DNA from: Prado023 sp963788325 | GTDB lineage: Bacteria; Actinomycetota; Actinomycetes; S36-B12; CAIYMF01 | Assembly (NCBI GenBank): GCA_963788325.1 | Contig: CAWBGJ010000012.1 | Coordinates: forward strand, 1 to 64,000 | Direction of reading: 5' to 3' | DNA: 64,000 nucleotides | Shown here: piece by piece, positions 16,482 through 25,924 of the stretch | Position numbering within the stretch: position 1 is the stretch's first letter | Layout: each line of letters starts with the position of its first letter | Program-made: the position numbers and the translations under genes | The notes under the pieces: generated by a model | The model's database searches: none | Told to the model about the DNA's origin: nothing | What the model saw: only the letters and a program-made list of their open reading frames with translations

Positions 16482-17276
16482 TCAGTCGGAGTCGCGGTCC
16501 GGCGCCCTGCCCTCGGGCATCATCAGGATCGAGGCCACCAGGAAGCACACCGCCCCCAGGAAGGTCCCGGCGTTGGCCCAGGTGAGGCTGATCATCTCGC
16601 CGTTCGATCCGACGAAGGCGCCGATCGCGGAGATGCCGAAGAACACCGACCCCCAGAGGTTGAGCGCCGTGATGTGCCAGTCACGCTTGCCCGGGCGCCA
16701 CGAGAACCAGCGGTGGCCGGCCTCGGCGAACGCCAGCACCGAGGCGACGAGGAAGCAGATCGACCCCAGCGCATCCGGGCGCCAGACGTGGTCCGCGGCT
16801 CCGGGCCGGGTGAGGCTCAGGAGTGCCGCCAGCGTGGTCACGTTGAACAGAAGCGTGCCGACGAACTGGATCCCGCTGGCCCAGAAGCCCATGAGCTGCG
16901 GTGTCCAGCCCCACCAACGCCGACCCGCGGCGCGCACCACCTGCATGTAGCTCAGGTAGGCGGCGGTGGTGAAGAAGAGGGAGCCGACGAAGAACGTGGC
17001 GTCGGTGGCGGTCGGTCCCACGGCACTGGCGTAGGCGGGGATCGGCCCGATCACGAAGCAGGTCGACCCGATGGCGAACAGCAGGCCGATCCACCACGTC
17101 AGGCCACGGGTGCCCGGATCGGCCTTGCGCTGCCGGCGCGCGCTCCAGTCGACGACATGACCATCGAGGTCCAGGGAGCGCACCCGGGTGACGAACGGGC
17201 GCGGGCCGGAGATCTCGACGCCGGTCGCGTCCGCTGGGATCGCGATGGGCAGCGACTGGCGTCGTGCGCTGCTCAA
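16482..17276 (-). CDS. Six-helix membrane protein (YrhK-like), coupled to glutamate decarboxylase
   Basis: This 264-residue protein has a soluble N-terminus of about 55 residues and six predicted membrane helices. Each helix repeats a short signature: IGSTCFVIG, VGSLFFTTA, an ASGIQFVG variant, LGSICFLVA, WGSVFFGIS and LGAVCFLVA. This fits two copies of a YrhK-like three-helix unit. The function of that family is unknown. Its TTG start shares bases with the TGA stop of the decarboxylase gene (TTGA), so the two are translationally coupled. It could act as a channel, antiporter partner or membrane anchor in the acid response. No GadC-type antiporter is in the window. Confidence 0.7.
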   Translation of the reverse strand: MSSARRQSLPIAIPADATGVEISGPRPFVTRVRSLDLDGHVVDWSARRQRKADPGTRGLTWWIGLLFAIGSTCFVIGPIPAYASAVGPTATDATFFVGSLFFTTAAYLSYMQVVRAAGRRWWGWTPQLMGFWASGIQFVGTLLFNVTTLAALLSLTRPGAADHVWRPDALGSICFLVASVLAFAEAGHRWFSWRPGKRDWHITALNLWGSVFFGISAIGAFVGSNGEMISLTWANAGTFLGAVCFLVASILMMPEGRAPDRDSD

Positions 17277-18667
17277 TGCGCGAAGTTCTCCGTGTGGCTC
17301 GGGTCCTCGGGCAGCCGGCCCGGCAGGGACTCCAGGTAGTCGGTCGCCCGGCGCAGGTCGTCGAGGAAGAGGTCCGCGAGGTCACGTCCGAACCCGTTGC
17401 GCACCACGACCCGCAGGCCCGACACGCCCGTGAGGTTGTCGGGCAGCGAGTAGGCCGGCACCTGCCACCCACGCTCGCGCAGCTTCGCCGAGACGTCGTA
17501 GACGGTGTAGTTGGCAACCTCGGGCTTGAGTCGGAACAGGAACACCGGCAGCTCGGAGCCGTCGGAGAGCAACTCATAGGGCCCCATCTGCGCGATGGCG
17601 CCCGACGTGTACATGGCAGTGTCCCGACACGCCTGCTGCACCTCGCGGTAGCCCTCGAAGCCCAGCCGGATGAAGTTGTAGTACTGGGCGATCACCTGGG
17701 AGCCGGGGCGCGAGAAGTTCAACGCGAACGTGGGCATGTCCCCACCCAGGTAGTTCACGTGGAAGACGAGGTCCTCGGGCAGGTCCTCGGGCGTGCGCCA
17801 GATGACCCAGCCGACGCCGGGATAGACCAAGCCGTACTTGTGGCCGGAGGCGTTGATCGACCGGACCCGCGGGATCCGGAAGTCCCACTCGAGGTCTGCA
17901 TCGATGAAGGGGGCGACGAATCCACCGGAGGCCGCGTCGACGTGCACCGGAACGTCGGGGCCGCCGGAGGCAGCCAGTGCGTCCAGGGCCTCGGCGATCT
18001 CCTTGACCGGCTCGTAGGACCCGTCGAACGTCGAGCCGAGGATGGCCACGACGCCGATGGTGTTCTCGTCGACGAGCTTCAGTGCCTCCTCGGCGTTGAG
18101 CTGGAGCCGGCCCTCCTCGATCGGGGCGTAGCGCGCCTCGACGTCCCAGTAGCGGCAGAACTTCTCCCAGACGACCTGGACGTTGATGCCCATCACCAGG
18201 TTCGGCCTGTCCGTGGCCAGCCCCGCGGCCTCGCGGCGCTGGCGCCAGCGCCACTTCAGCGCCAGGCCGCCGAGCATGACCGCCTCGCTGGATCCGGTGG
18301 TCGACGTCCCGGTGGCCTGCTCGTGGTCGGGGGAGTTCCACAGGTTCGACAGGATTCGCACGCAGCGGCCCTCGATCGCCGCGGTCTGCGGGTACTCGTC
18401 CTTGTCGATCATGTTCTTGTCCAACGTCTCGGCGAAGAGGCGGTCGGCCTCCTCGTCCATGAACGTGGTCACGAACGTCGCCAGGTTCTGCCGGGCGTTG
18501 CCGTCGAGCATCAGCTCGTCATGCAGGAGCCGGTAGGCCACCCGGGGGTCCAGACCCACGGGTGGCAGGTCGACCTTGGAGATTGCGGCCAGCGCACCGG
18601 GTCGCGCGTACACGGGCGCGACGAGAAGGGTTTCGAGCTCGAGCAGTTCCTTGTTGTGGATGGCCAT
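17273..18667 (-). CDS. gadB: Glutamate decarboxylase
   Basis: This 464-residue PLP enzyme (E. coli GadB is 466) converts glutamate to GABA and CO2 while consuming a proton. Conserved features include DGNARQNLATF, TGTSTTGSSEAVMLGG, HVDAASGGF, the PLP-lysine motif ASGHKYGL, and GWVIW. The C-terminus ends NFAH, so the terminal His lies where E. coli GadB has His465, the residue that plugs the active site at neutral pH. The ATG at 18667 is chosen because the protein then aligns with family N-termini; a GTG 11 codons earlier is possible. The AlkD-like gene lies 70 bases upstream in the same direction, and the YrhK-like gene overlaps the stop. Confidence 0.92.
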   Translation of the reverse strand: MAIHNKELLELETLLVAPVYARPGALAAISKVDLPPVGLDPRVAYRLLHDELMLDGNARQNLATFVTTFMDEEADRLFAETLDKNMIDKDEYPQTAAIEGRCVRILSNLWNSPDHEQATGTSTTGSSEAVMLGGLALKWRWRQRREAAGLATDRPNLVMGINVQVVWEKFCRYWDVEARYAPIEEGRLQLNAEEALKLVDENTIGVVAILGSTFDGSYEPVKEIAEALDALAASGGPDVPVHVDAASGGFVAPFIDADLEWDFRIPRVRSINASGHKYGLVYPGVGWVIWRTPEDLPEDLVFHVNYLGGDMPTFALNFSRPGSQVIAQYYNFIRLGFEGYREVQQACRDTAMYTSGAIAQMGPYELLSDGSELPVFLFRLKPEVANYTVYDVSAKLRERGWQVPAYSLPDNLTGVSGLRVVVRNGFGRDLADLFLDDLRRATDYLESLPGRLPEDPSHTENFAH

Positions 18668-18737
18668 GTGGCCACCGTAGTCACGCTGCGCGTCGGGCAC
18701 CAGCGCGGGGGTGCGAGGTCGCTGGCCGGGCGGGTGC

Positions 18738-19406
18738 TCACAGGTGCTTCGTGGCCTCCCGGACCGACAGTGGCGCCAGTCGATCCTTGTGGGTCGCGAC
18801 GAACGCCCGGATCGCCTCGGGGTGGGTGCGGGCCGCGTCGCGCAAGCCCCAGCCGATGCCCTTGCGCATGAAGAAGTCGGGGTCGCTGCTGTTCGCTTCG
18901 CACACCGCGAACAGCAGCTCGAGGTCCACCTGATCCTTGCGGCCGACCTGGAACACCAGCGCGATCCGTCGGACCCACAGCCGGTCGTCGCGGGCCCATT
19001 CGGCCACCTGCTGATCCCAGGAGCGATGCTGCAGGCCGACCTTCCCGATCACGGCCGACCAGGCATCGATGGTGTCCCACCACGGCCGCTCGAGGGCCAG
19101 GTCGCGCAGGTCGGGCAGGCTCGCCTCGGGCAGGCTGCGCGCGTGGTGGGCGACGAGATCGGTGGCCACATAGGCGAACTCGCGCTCGGGTGCGGTGACG
19201 AGGTCGTGCGCCGCGGTGAGCAGATCCCGGCTGGCCGGACCCGGGTCCAGGGCGCGGACCCACGCGCGGGTGGCGGCCCGCCGCTGCGGTGCCGGCACGC
19301 CAAGGAACGGTGCCACCTGCTTCATGTAGGCGGCCATGTCCGGAGCGCGGCCAGCGTCCGCGACGGGCTCGAGCAGGGCGCGCACCGCCCGCGCAGCATC
19401 GGACAT
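18738..19406 (-). CDS. AlkD-like DNA alkylation repair protein
   Basis: This 222-residue all-helical HEAT-repeat protein resembles AlkD DNA glycosylases, which remove 3- and 7-alkylpurines. The conserved segments are ERPWWDTIDAWS (around residues 106-117), DRLWVRRIALVFQ (around 141-153, holding the catalytic-region Arg) and FFMRKGIGWGLRDAART (around 177-193). It is a little shorter than Bacillus AlkD (237). Some actinobacterial relatives are untested for glycosylase activity. It reads in the same direction as glutamate decarboxylase and may share its transcript, but I see no functional link. Confidence 0.85.
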   Translation of the reverse strand: MSDAARAVRALLEPVADAGRAPDMAAYMKQVAPFLGVPAPQRRAATRAWVRALDPGPASRDLLTAAHDLVTAPEREFAYVATDLVAHHARSLPEASLPDLRDLALERPWWDTIDAWSAVIGKVGLQHRSWDQQVAEWARDDRLWVRRIALVFQVGRKDQVDLELLFAVCEANSSDPDFFMRKGIGWGLRDAARTHPEAIRAFVATHKDRLAPLSVREATKHL

Positions 19407-19463
19407 GTCGGTGATGGTGCCATGCCCGCGGCCGGGCGCCCGAGCGGGGCGACGCCCGAGGAT

Positions 19464-20759
19464 TCAGGTGTAGCGCAGCAGCACGTAGGGCACGCAGACG
19501 GCCAGGGACATCACCGCCGTGGGTACGCCGTAGCGCAGCCACGTGGCGAACGAGATGTGGTGGCCGTTGCGTGCGGCGATCCCGGCGATCACCACGTTGG
19601 CGCTGGCCCCGACGATGGTCGCGTTGCCGCCGAGGTCCGCGCCGAGGGCCAGGGCCCACCAGAGCCCGCCGTCCTGGCCGAGCACCGGGTTCGAGTTGAT
19701 CAGCGACTCGACGACGGGGCTCATCGCCGTCACGTACGGGATGTTGTCCACGACGGCGGAGATCACGCCCGAGCCGAGCAGCATGACCAGCATGGTGGGT
19801 CGCGGTTCGCCGCCGGTCGCCTCGGCCAGGGCCGCGGGCCAACTGGTCGAGTGCACCCACGTGCACCAGCGCACCGACCAGGATGAACAGCCCCATGAAG
19901 AACAGCAGGGTCTCCCACTCGACGTCATCGATCAGCTCGCCGGCCTGCAGCGGCGAGATCGCCAGCAGCACGCCGGCGCCGAGCGAGCGCCACCACCGAA
20001 GGGCGACACGCCGGTCTGCTGCTGGAGCAGGAAGCCCGATCGAGGATCCCGGCCAGGACCACCCCGCTGCGCACGAGCAGACGCCGGTCCTTGATCGCCT
20101 CACGTTCGTCGAGGGCCAGCAGCGCCGCGGCGCGGGCGGGGTCACCGTGCAGGGCGCTGCGGAACAGCCAGCGGGCCATCACGACGAAGACCGCCAGGAC
20201 GATCACCACGACCGGCAGCATGTGGACCAGGAAGTCGTTGAACGTCAGGCCGGCCCGGCTGGCGATGATGATGTTGGGCGGGTCGCCGACCAGGGTCGCC
20301 GCGCCGCCGATGTTGGAGGCCAGCGCCTCGGCGATCAGGAACGGGCACCGGGGCCAGGCCGAGCCGGTCGCAGACCAGCAGGGTGACCGGCGCCACCAGC
20401 AGCACCGTGGTGACGTTGTCCAGCAGCGCTGAGGCGACGGCGGTGACCAGCACCAGCATGACCAGGACTCCGTAGGGCTTCCCGCCGGCGAGCTTCGCCG
20501 ACCGGATCGCCACGTACTCGAACACGCCGGTCCGCCGGAGCACGCCGACCACGAGCATCATGCCCAGCAGCAGGAAGATGACGTTCCAGTCGATCCCGGT
20601 CTCCTGGGAGTAGAAGGCCTGCTCGGAGTCCACGATCCCCAGGACGAGCACCACCGCGGCGCCGCCCAGGGCCGCAGCGACCCGATGCACCCGTTCGGTG
20701 GCGATCAGGACGTAGACGCCGACGAAGATGGCGATGGTGAACCAGGCCAGCGCGCTCAT
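19464..20759 (-). CDS. ArsB/NhaD-type anion or Na+/H+ permease (frame disrupted)
   Basis: In three frames this gives one polytopic membrane protein of about 425 residues in the ArsB/NhaD/P-protein superfamily. The N-terminal half has IDWNVIFLLLGMM and ALLDNVTTVLL; the C-terminal half repeats the pattern as VEWETLLFFMGLF and AVVDNIPYVTAM. This is the inverted-repeat helix-loop signature of the family. Frame breaks lie near 20345 (extra C), near 20050-20000 and near 19845. The arms otherwise join smoothly, so I read one gene with sequencing errors. Its ATG overlaps the stop of the CBS-domain gene (ATGA), suggesting that the CBS protein regulates it. The substrate is not clear. Confidence 0.7.
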
Positions 20760-21202
20760 CGGACCAGGTGCGCCACGAGCGCCAGGACGCTGACGATCCC
20801 GGCGTACTGGCCGTTCTCGACGACGGCCACCAGCGGGGCGTGTGCCGAGGCCATCGTCGCGACGATCTCCACGACCGTGGCGTCGCCCTGACCGCGGGTT
20901 CCGGCCAGTCGTCGTCAGCCACGACGGCATCGAGCAGGTCGCTGATGTGCAGGCCGGCCAGCCGATCGGCCACGGTGTCCGCCGATGCCTCGTCCCAGAC
21001 CCGCCCCAGGGAGGGGTCATCGAGGACGTACTGCGGCAGGACGACGCGCAGGACCTGCGAGGCCGGCACCACGGTGTAGGTGCGGCCGTCGTGGATCACC
21101 ACCCCAGGCAGACCGAAGGTGGTCAGCAGGTGCAGGGCTGCGATCGCAGGCTCCTGCCGGTCGCAGCACGGGGGCGAGGATTGCGAGGTCACGGGCCAGC
21201 AT
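20756..21202 (-). CDS. CBS-domain protein (frame disrupted)
   Basis: This is a small cytoplasmic protein of about 147 residues. It starts MLARDLAIL at 21202, changes frame near 21175, and runs through FGLPGVVIHDG, DDPSLGRVWDEAS and LHISDLLDAVV. After another break near 20895 it ends with APLVAVVENGQYAGIVSVLALVAHLVR. The last part is a clear CBS motif, so the whole is probably one CBS pair that binds an adenine nucleotide. The stop overlaps the permease ATG, so it is probably the permease's regulatory subunit. The breaks look technical. Confidence 0.6.
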
Positions 21203-21352
21203 GGGGGCATCCTCTCGCGTGGGACATGGCCGCGCTCGGGATCGGCGGGGCGCACGCGAGCGCCAACGCAGGTCAGGCGCTGGCCGGGACCCGTCCGGGT
21301 CGGGGCCGGCCGGGGCTGCGGGGGTATGCAGGAGGCGACCGCATCCGGTCAG

Positions 21353-22174
21353 TCAGGTGCACCTGATCGGCGGTGGTGATGCGCCAACGCCTCGCAGCCC
21401 GTACCGGTCCAGCCACGACCACGCGTGCGGCCAGGGGTTCGGCGCAGGGCCCGTGCCCAGATCGCGGTGGCGAAGGCGTCGACCTGCCCGAGGTCGGGCC
21501 CGACGACCGTCACCGAGGCCAGCTCCGCACCGGTCGGCAGTCCAGCCGACGGTGGCCTGTCGGGCGGTTCCACGGGCGAGTCCCCCAGGGTCGACCTCGG
21601 GCCCGCTCGCCAGATGTGGTCCCCGCGCTGGGCGGCACCCGAGGTGGCGACCGCGAATGGACGCCCACCGGGGCCCTGGTCGAGCACGGCCAGCGATCCG
21701 CCGGCCGTCCCTGGGATCACCGATCGCAACCCGCCACGGCCGCCCACCGTCGGAGGTTCCGTGCATCGCGAGGTCGCCTCCCACGCCCAGGCTGGCGTCG
21801 GTGACGCCGGCCTCGATGAGGACCTCCAGGGCGCGCTGCGACTGCCCAGCCCTTGACGTATCCACTCGGGTCGTACTGTCCCGAGGGATCGACCGGACGG
21901 AAGCCACCGCCGGTGCGCACCTGCAGGTCGGCACAGGCGCTCGACGACCTCGCCCAACAGGGGGGAGAGCTCCGCCAGCGGCGCGCACCCCGTCACGCCA
22001 GCGGCACAGGTCGCTGCCGGGCCGGTAGGGGGACAGCGCCACCTCGACGTTGTCGAGCCAGGCCTGCGCGACGCGCACCGCCGGACTCAGCCGGGTACGT
22101 GCCGCGGGTGTCGCCATCCCGGGCACCGCGAGCGAGGCCATCGACCCCATCGTCGGCCACGACCAGCGGATCAT
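21353..22174 (-). CDS. apbE: ApbE-like FAD:protein FMN transferase (frame disrupted)
   Basis: The recognisable pieces are MIRWSWPTMGSMASL (N-terminus), YDPSGYVKGWAV, LGVGGDLAMHG, FAVATSGAAQRGDHIW and VTVVGPDLGQVDAFATAIW, in order but in three frames. These are the landmark motifs of ApbE, which attaches FMN to a Thr in target flavoproteins (family knowledge). The ATG at 22174 overlaps the stop of the FMN-binding-domain gene (ATGA), so the modifier sits next to its likely target. The breaks are single-base and clustered, as in the whole surrounding block. Confidence 0.8.
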   Translation of the reverse strand: MIRWSWPTMGSMASLAVPGMATPAARTRLSPAVRVAQAWLDNVEVALSPYRPGSDLCRWRDGVRAAGGALPPVGRGRRAPVPTCRCAPAVASVRSIPRDSTTRVDTSRAGQSQRALEVLIEAGVTDASLGVGGDLAMHGTSDGGRPWRVAIGDPRDGRRIAGRARPGPRWASIRGRHLGCRPARGPHLASGPEVDPGGLARGTARQATVGWTADRCGAGLGDGRRARPRAGRRLRHRDLGTGPAPNPWPHAWSWLDRYGLRGVGASPPPIRCT

Positions 22175-22714
22175 TGCTGGTCCAGGATCGACTGCATCGA
22201 CTCCCGGTACGCCTCGGAGGTGTAGGTGGCTCCGGAGATCGTGTCGAACGCGACACCCAACTGGGCGGCCTGCGCGTCGAGGTAGGGGACTGCCCTGCTG
22301 TTCAGCTCCGCCGAGTGATGGTCCCCGTCCGGGTAGACCACTGCCTCGACGCCGCACACCGTGCCATCCGGGGCGAACCCCATCTGCACCTGCACCGGAC
22401 CCCACCGGGTCATGGCAGGATCGCCGGTCACCATCGTCGGGTCGCTGCAGTCACTGCTCGCGGTGCGTCGGGCGCGGTCGTCTCCGGCAGGTGTCTCCGG
22501 CGGGTGGTCGAGTCCGTGGTGGGGACTTCGGGCGTCGCGGGGCGGAGTCTGCTGCGGGCGGCGCCGTACCGTCGGCGCCGGGTCTCCGGCCTGCGCCGAG
22601 GCCAGATCGGCCGCCCGGGTGGCCTGCAGACCGGGGTCGAACAGCCAGACGGTGCTCAGCGCCACACCGGCCAGGGCCAGGCCTGGCGCCGCACGCCGGA
22701 GCAGACTCGTTCAT
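22171..22714 (-). CDS. FMN-binding domain protein (frame disrupted near its start)
   Basis: This is a membrane-anchored or exported protein of about 180 residues. The N-terminus MNES joins, after one extra base near 22700, to a hydrophobic segment (GLALAGVALSTVWLF) and a disordered Pro/Arg linker. The C-terminal FMN-binding domain contains DTISGATYTSEAY; its Thr in SGATYTS is the expected FMN attachment site. It sits between a ferric-reductase-like gene (11 bases upstream) and apbE (overlapping). Such trios pass electrons across the membrane to flavin carriers. Confidence 0.8.
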
Positions 22715-22725
22715 CGTCGGTCTCC

Positions 22726-24147
22726 CTACCAGGCGAATCGTTCGGAGTGGATCTGCGCCCGGGGCACGCCGGCGCGCTCGAACTCCCGGCACACCCGGTC
22801 CTGCAGCGCCTGCGGGCCGCAGACGAACACCGCTCGGGTGCGCACATCGGGGACGTTGGCGACCAGCGCCGGCGCGGTGAACGGGTTGCCGCCCGAGGTA
22901 TCCCGACCGGGCACCGAGCACCGGCAAGCATCGCGCCACCGCGTCGTCGGCCATCGACGTCAGTTCACGCGGCCAGTGGGAGGTCGGCCCTGGCTGTGCG
23001 CCCGGGCCAGGACCAACGGCGCCGCAGTCGGCGGGCAGTCCTCGAGCAGGGCCCGCATCGGGGCCAGTCCCACGCCGGCACCGACCAGGAGCACCCGCCG
23101 CCCATCGGCGCGGTCGATGGACATGGCACCGTATGGGCCCTCGAGCAGCACCCGCGTGCCGGGCCACACGGACAGGGTGCGGGTCGAGGCGTCGCCCAGG
23201 GCCTTGACCGTCAGCCGCAGCATGCCGGGCTGGGGCGCGGCGGACAGGGAGTAGGGGTGTGCCTGCCACCACAGGTCCGCGGTCAGGATCCGCAGGCACA
23301 CGAACTGGCCCGCGCGGGCGTGCAACTGGTCGACGCCCCGGCCGCTGATCACCAGCGAGGCGACCCCCGGCGCCTCCGGGACGATCCGGGCGACGTCGTC
23401 CGCGGTGCGACGATCGGACCGCACGATCCCGCCGAGGCGGCTGGCCAGGATGATCGCGGCGACCGCGACGTAGAGCCCGATCCACCACCAGCGCGCGAAC
23501 GCTGCTGGCCGCGATCGTGGACCCGATGGAACAAGGCGTGCGGGAAGGCCAGCGCGACGGCCAGGTAGCCGGCCAGGTGCACCATGTGCCACGTCTCGTA
23601 GGACAGGTGCGCCCGGATCCGTCGCCAGGACGTGAGGCTCACGACTGCGAACAGCAGGGCGGCGACGAGCGCGGCGACGTACCAGTCGGTGCCCAGCAGG
23701 TCGACCAGCCCGGTCCAGGCCCCGCCCGGGCCCCCGCCGGCGGCGATCAGCGAAGCCGCGACGTGCACGGCCATGCCGAAGGCCGCAGCCATCCCGGCCA
23801 GCGATGCCATCCGACCATCCGGTCCAGGCCGGCGGTGCGTTCCAGCCAGGCCGGTCGGGCGGTGAGCACCAGACCGAACAGGGCCCCGAGGGCTGCGACG
23901 ATCCCGGCCAGCCGGCTGAGCCCGAGCATGGTGTCCACGCCGCCGGCGATCAGGCCGACCAGGCCGCCGGTCAGCGCCCACAGCCCGATCGTGACGACGC
24001 GATCGGCGCCCGCCCAGACGGCAGGGTCGCGCCAGGCGGCAGCCGGACAGGTCGCGGCCGGCGCGCGCGCGTGGCGCGGACGGGGCCTCGGCCGGCGTTG
24101 CCCGGCGTGGTCCACTGTGCGGTCGGCGGATCCAGCAACATGGTCAT
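22726..24147 (-). CDS. Ferric-reductase-like transmembrane oxidoreductase (frame disrupted)
   Basis: The pieces form one protein of about 470 residues. The N-terminal membrane part (TIGLWALTGGLVGLIAGGV, then LSYETWHMVHLAGYLAVALAF, with paired His for heme) is typical of ferric-reductase/NOX b-type domains. It is followed by a ferredoxin-reductase-type FAD domain (HARAGQFVCLRI, QAHPYSLSAAP, VLLEGPYGAM) and an NAD(P)-binding part (VLLVGAGVGLAPMRALL, VFVCGPQALQ) ending SERFAW. It probably oxidises NAD(P)H and feeds electrons to the FMN-binding protein encoded next. At least three frame breaks lie near 24060, 23510 and 22950. The ATG at 24147 is the likeliest start. Confidence 0.75.
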
Positions 24148-24287
24148 GCCGGACTCTGGCACCCCGCTGGGGGTCTGGGAACCGTTGCGGGGGTCCTGTG
24201 GACGGGCTTACCGATCCCGAACACGGCTGTGATCGGCGCCGCTCACAGCAGCCTCGACGCGCGTCGCGCGGTCCATGGCCGCCCGGA

Positions 24288-25859
24288 TCAGCGGGTCAGG
24301 AACGACTCCGTCTCGGCCTGCTCCTCCCTGCGGCGCCGGCGGCGCCCGCGGGTGGCCAACCGCCAGATCCCCCAGATCAGCAGGACCCCGACCAGCAGCA
24401 GGACCCCGAGGATGATCACCAGCCACCCGAGAAGTCCGATCCGCAGCGAGGAGTGCGTGTCCGGGGCCTCCTGGGCGACGACGCCCGCGGGCCCGGCGGA
24501 GACGTCGACCACGGCCAGCAGCCCGGCGTGGTCGGTGGGCAGGCAGACCCCTCGACCGGTGATCGGCTCGCCGAGCCCGGCGTTGGCCAGGATCGCGGAG
24601 GACTGCTCGGTGGTGGAGACCTGGCTCGGGTCCTCGCACGGCCAGGTCTGCGCCCCCTCGGGCCAACGGTTGCCGAACACGTCTGCACCCACGGCCTGCG
24701 CGCCGTTGCGCAGGAACACGTAGTCCACCCGGTCGGTGAAGCCCGCGTCGTTACCCTCGGCGAGCGCCACCTCGAGCCGCGTCGGGTTCGGGCCCGCAAG
24801 GTCACCCTCGGTGCCCCAGGTCCAGTTCTCCGGGTCCAGCGCATCGGGCCCCGCATCGGCGAAGCCGGCCCCGATCATCGTCCAGTAGGCGCTGCACGCC
24901 TGGTCGGCCGTCTGGGGGGTCACCGGATCGGGCTGGGCTGCGCAGACCGCCCCGGCCTCGGGCTGGCCGCCGGGGTTGGGGCTGCCCACCGGGCGCGGGT
25001 CGCGCGGGTCGGAGTTGAAGTCGCCGATCACGATGGTCGGAACCGTGGTGTCCGCCAGGTCCGTGACCAGTTGGCGGGCCTGCTGGGCGGAGGTGACCTC
25101 CCCGTCGGCGGCCCACAGCGACTCCAAGTGCGTGGTCACCACCCGGACGGTGGTGCCCGCCAGCGCCAGGTCGGCCCACGCGTAGCCGCGGTCGATCTGG
25201 AACACGACGGGCACGACGGCGTAGCGGTCGGTGTACTCGCTGGTTCCCGCCGCCTGCACATCGCCGGCGAGGTCCGCGCGGACGAGCAGCGCATCACCGA
25301 TGACGAAGCCGCAGTCGGCCGAGTCGGTGCCGAACAGGGGGCCGAAGGTCTCCGGATCGTTCACCGTGGTCAGCATCGGGATCGGCGGGATCGCGTACCC
25401 CGGGTTCTCCGCGCGGTCCTCGCCGGCCCGGGCGACCTCGTAGGTCACCCCGGCTGCTGCGGTCGCGGCCAGGAACTGCGTGGTGAAGTCGAACACCGGG
25501 ACCGCGGCCTTCCACGGCTCCGGCCGGCAGGACCAGATCGTGGCCTCCTGCAGGCCGATCACATCAGGCTTCGCGTCGGCGGCCTCCTGGGCCAGGAGCT
25601 TCACCCGGGTGTCGAAATCTGTGGTCGCCACCTGGTCCCACATGAACTGTGCGGCCGCGGGCATGTCGGGCAGCAGTTCGAGGGCGACCCCGACATCGGC
25701 GCCGAGGTACAGGTTGCGGCCCATCACGCGCACGGAGCCGGCTGGGTCGTCCTCGGTGACCTGCGCCGCGGCGGCGAGCGTGACCGGGGCACTGAGCAGC
25801 AGTGCCATCGAGCCTGCGAATGCACTGGTCAGCACGCGACGCGACCGTCTGGTGTCCAT
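24288..25859 (-). CDS. Membrane-anchored endonuclease/exonuclease/phosphatase-family protein
   Basis: This 523-residue protein has an N-terminal signal peptide (TRRSRRVLTSAFAGSMALLL), a large extracellular EEP domain, one C-terminal helix (LLGWLVIILGVLLLVGVLLI) and a basic tail. EEP landmarks are MGRNLYLGADV (metal Asn), IGLQEA (metal Glu), VTTHLES, IGDFNSDP, DRVDYVFL and PTDHAGLLAVV (catalytic Asp-His). Enzymes of this family cleave phosphodiesters such as DNA or sphingomyelin; the substrate here is unknown. The topology puts the catalytic domain outside the cell, so extracellular DNA or lipid processing is plausible. An 11-bp inverted repeat lies 66 bases upstream. Confidence 0.85.
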   Translation of the reverse strand: MDTRRSRRVLTSAFAGSMALLLSAPVTLAAAAQVTEDDPAGSVRVMGRNLYLGADVGVALELLPDMPAAAQFMWDQVATTDFDTRVKLLAQEAADAKPDVIGLQEATIWSCRPEPWKAAVPVFDFTTQFLAATAAAGVTYEVARAGEDRAENPGYAIPPIPMLTTVNDPETFGPLFGTDSADCGFVIGDALLVRADLAGDVQAAGTSEYTDRYAVVPVVFQIDRGYAWADLALAGTTVRVVTTHLESLWAADGEVTSAQQARQLVTDLADTTVPTIVIGDFNSDPRDPRPVGSPNPGGQPEAGAVCAAQPDPVTPQTADQACSAYWTMIGAGFADAGPDALDPENWTWGTEGDLAGPNPTRLEVALAEGNDAGFTDRVDYVFLRNGAQAVGADVFGNRWPEGAQTWPCEDPSQVSTTEQSSAILANAGLGEPITGRGVCLPTDHAGLLAVVDVSAGPAGVVAQEAPDTHSSLRIGLLGWLVIILGVLLLVGVLLIWGIWRLATRGRRRRRREEQAETESFLTR

Positions 25860-25924
25860 GGCACCGACGCGTAGGTGCCGCGGACGGGCCGACGCGCGTC
25901 GTGTGCCCGGTCCGCGGCCGTTGG

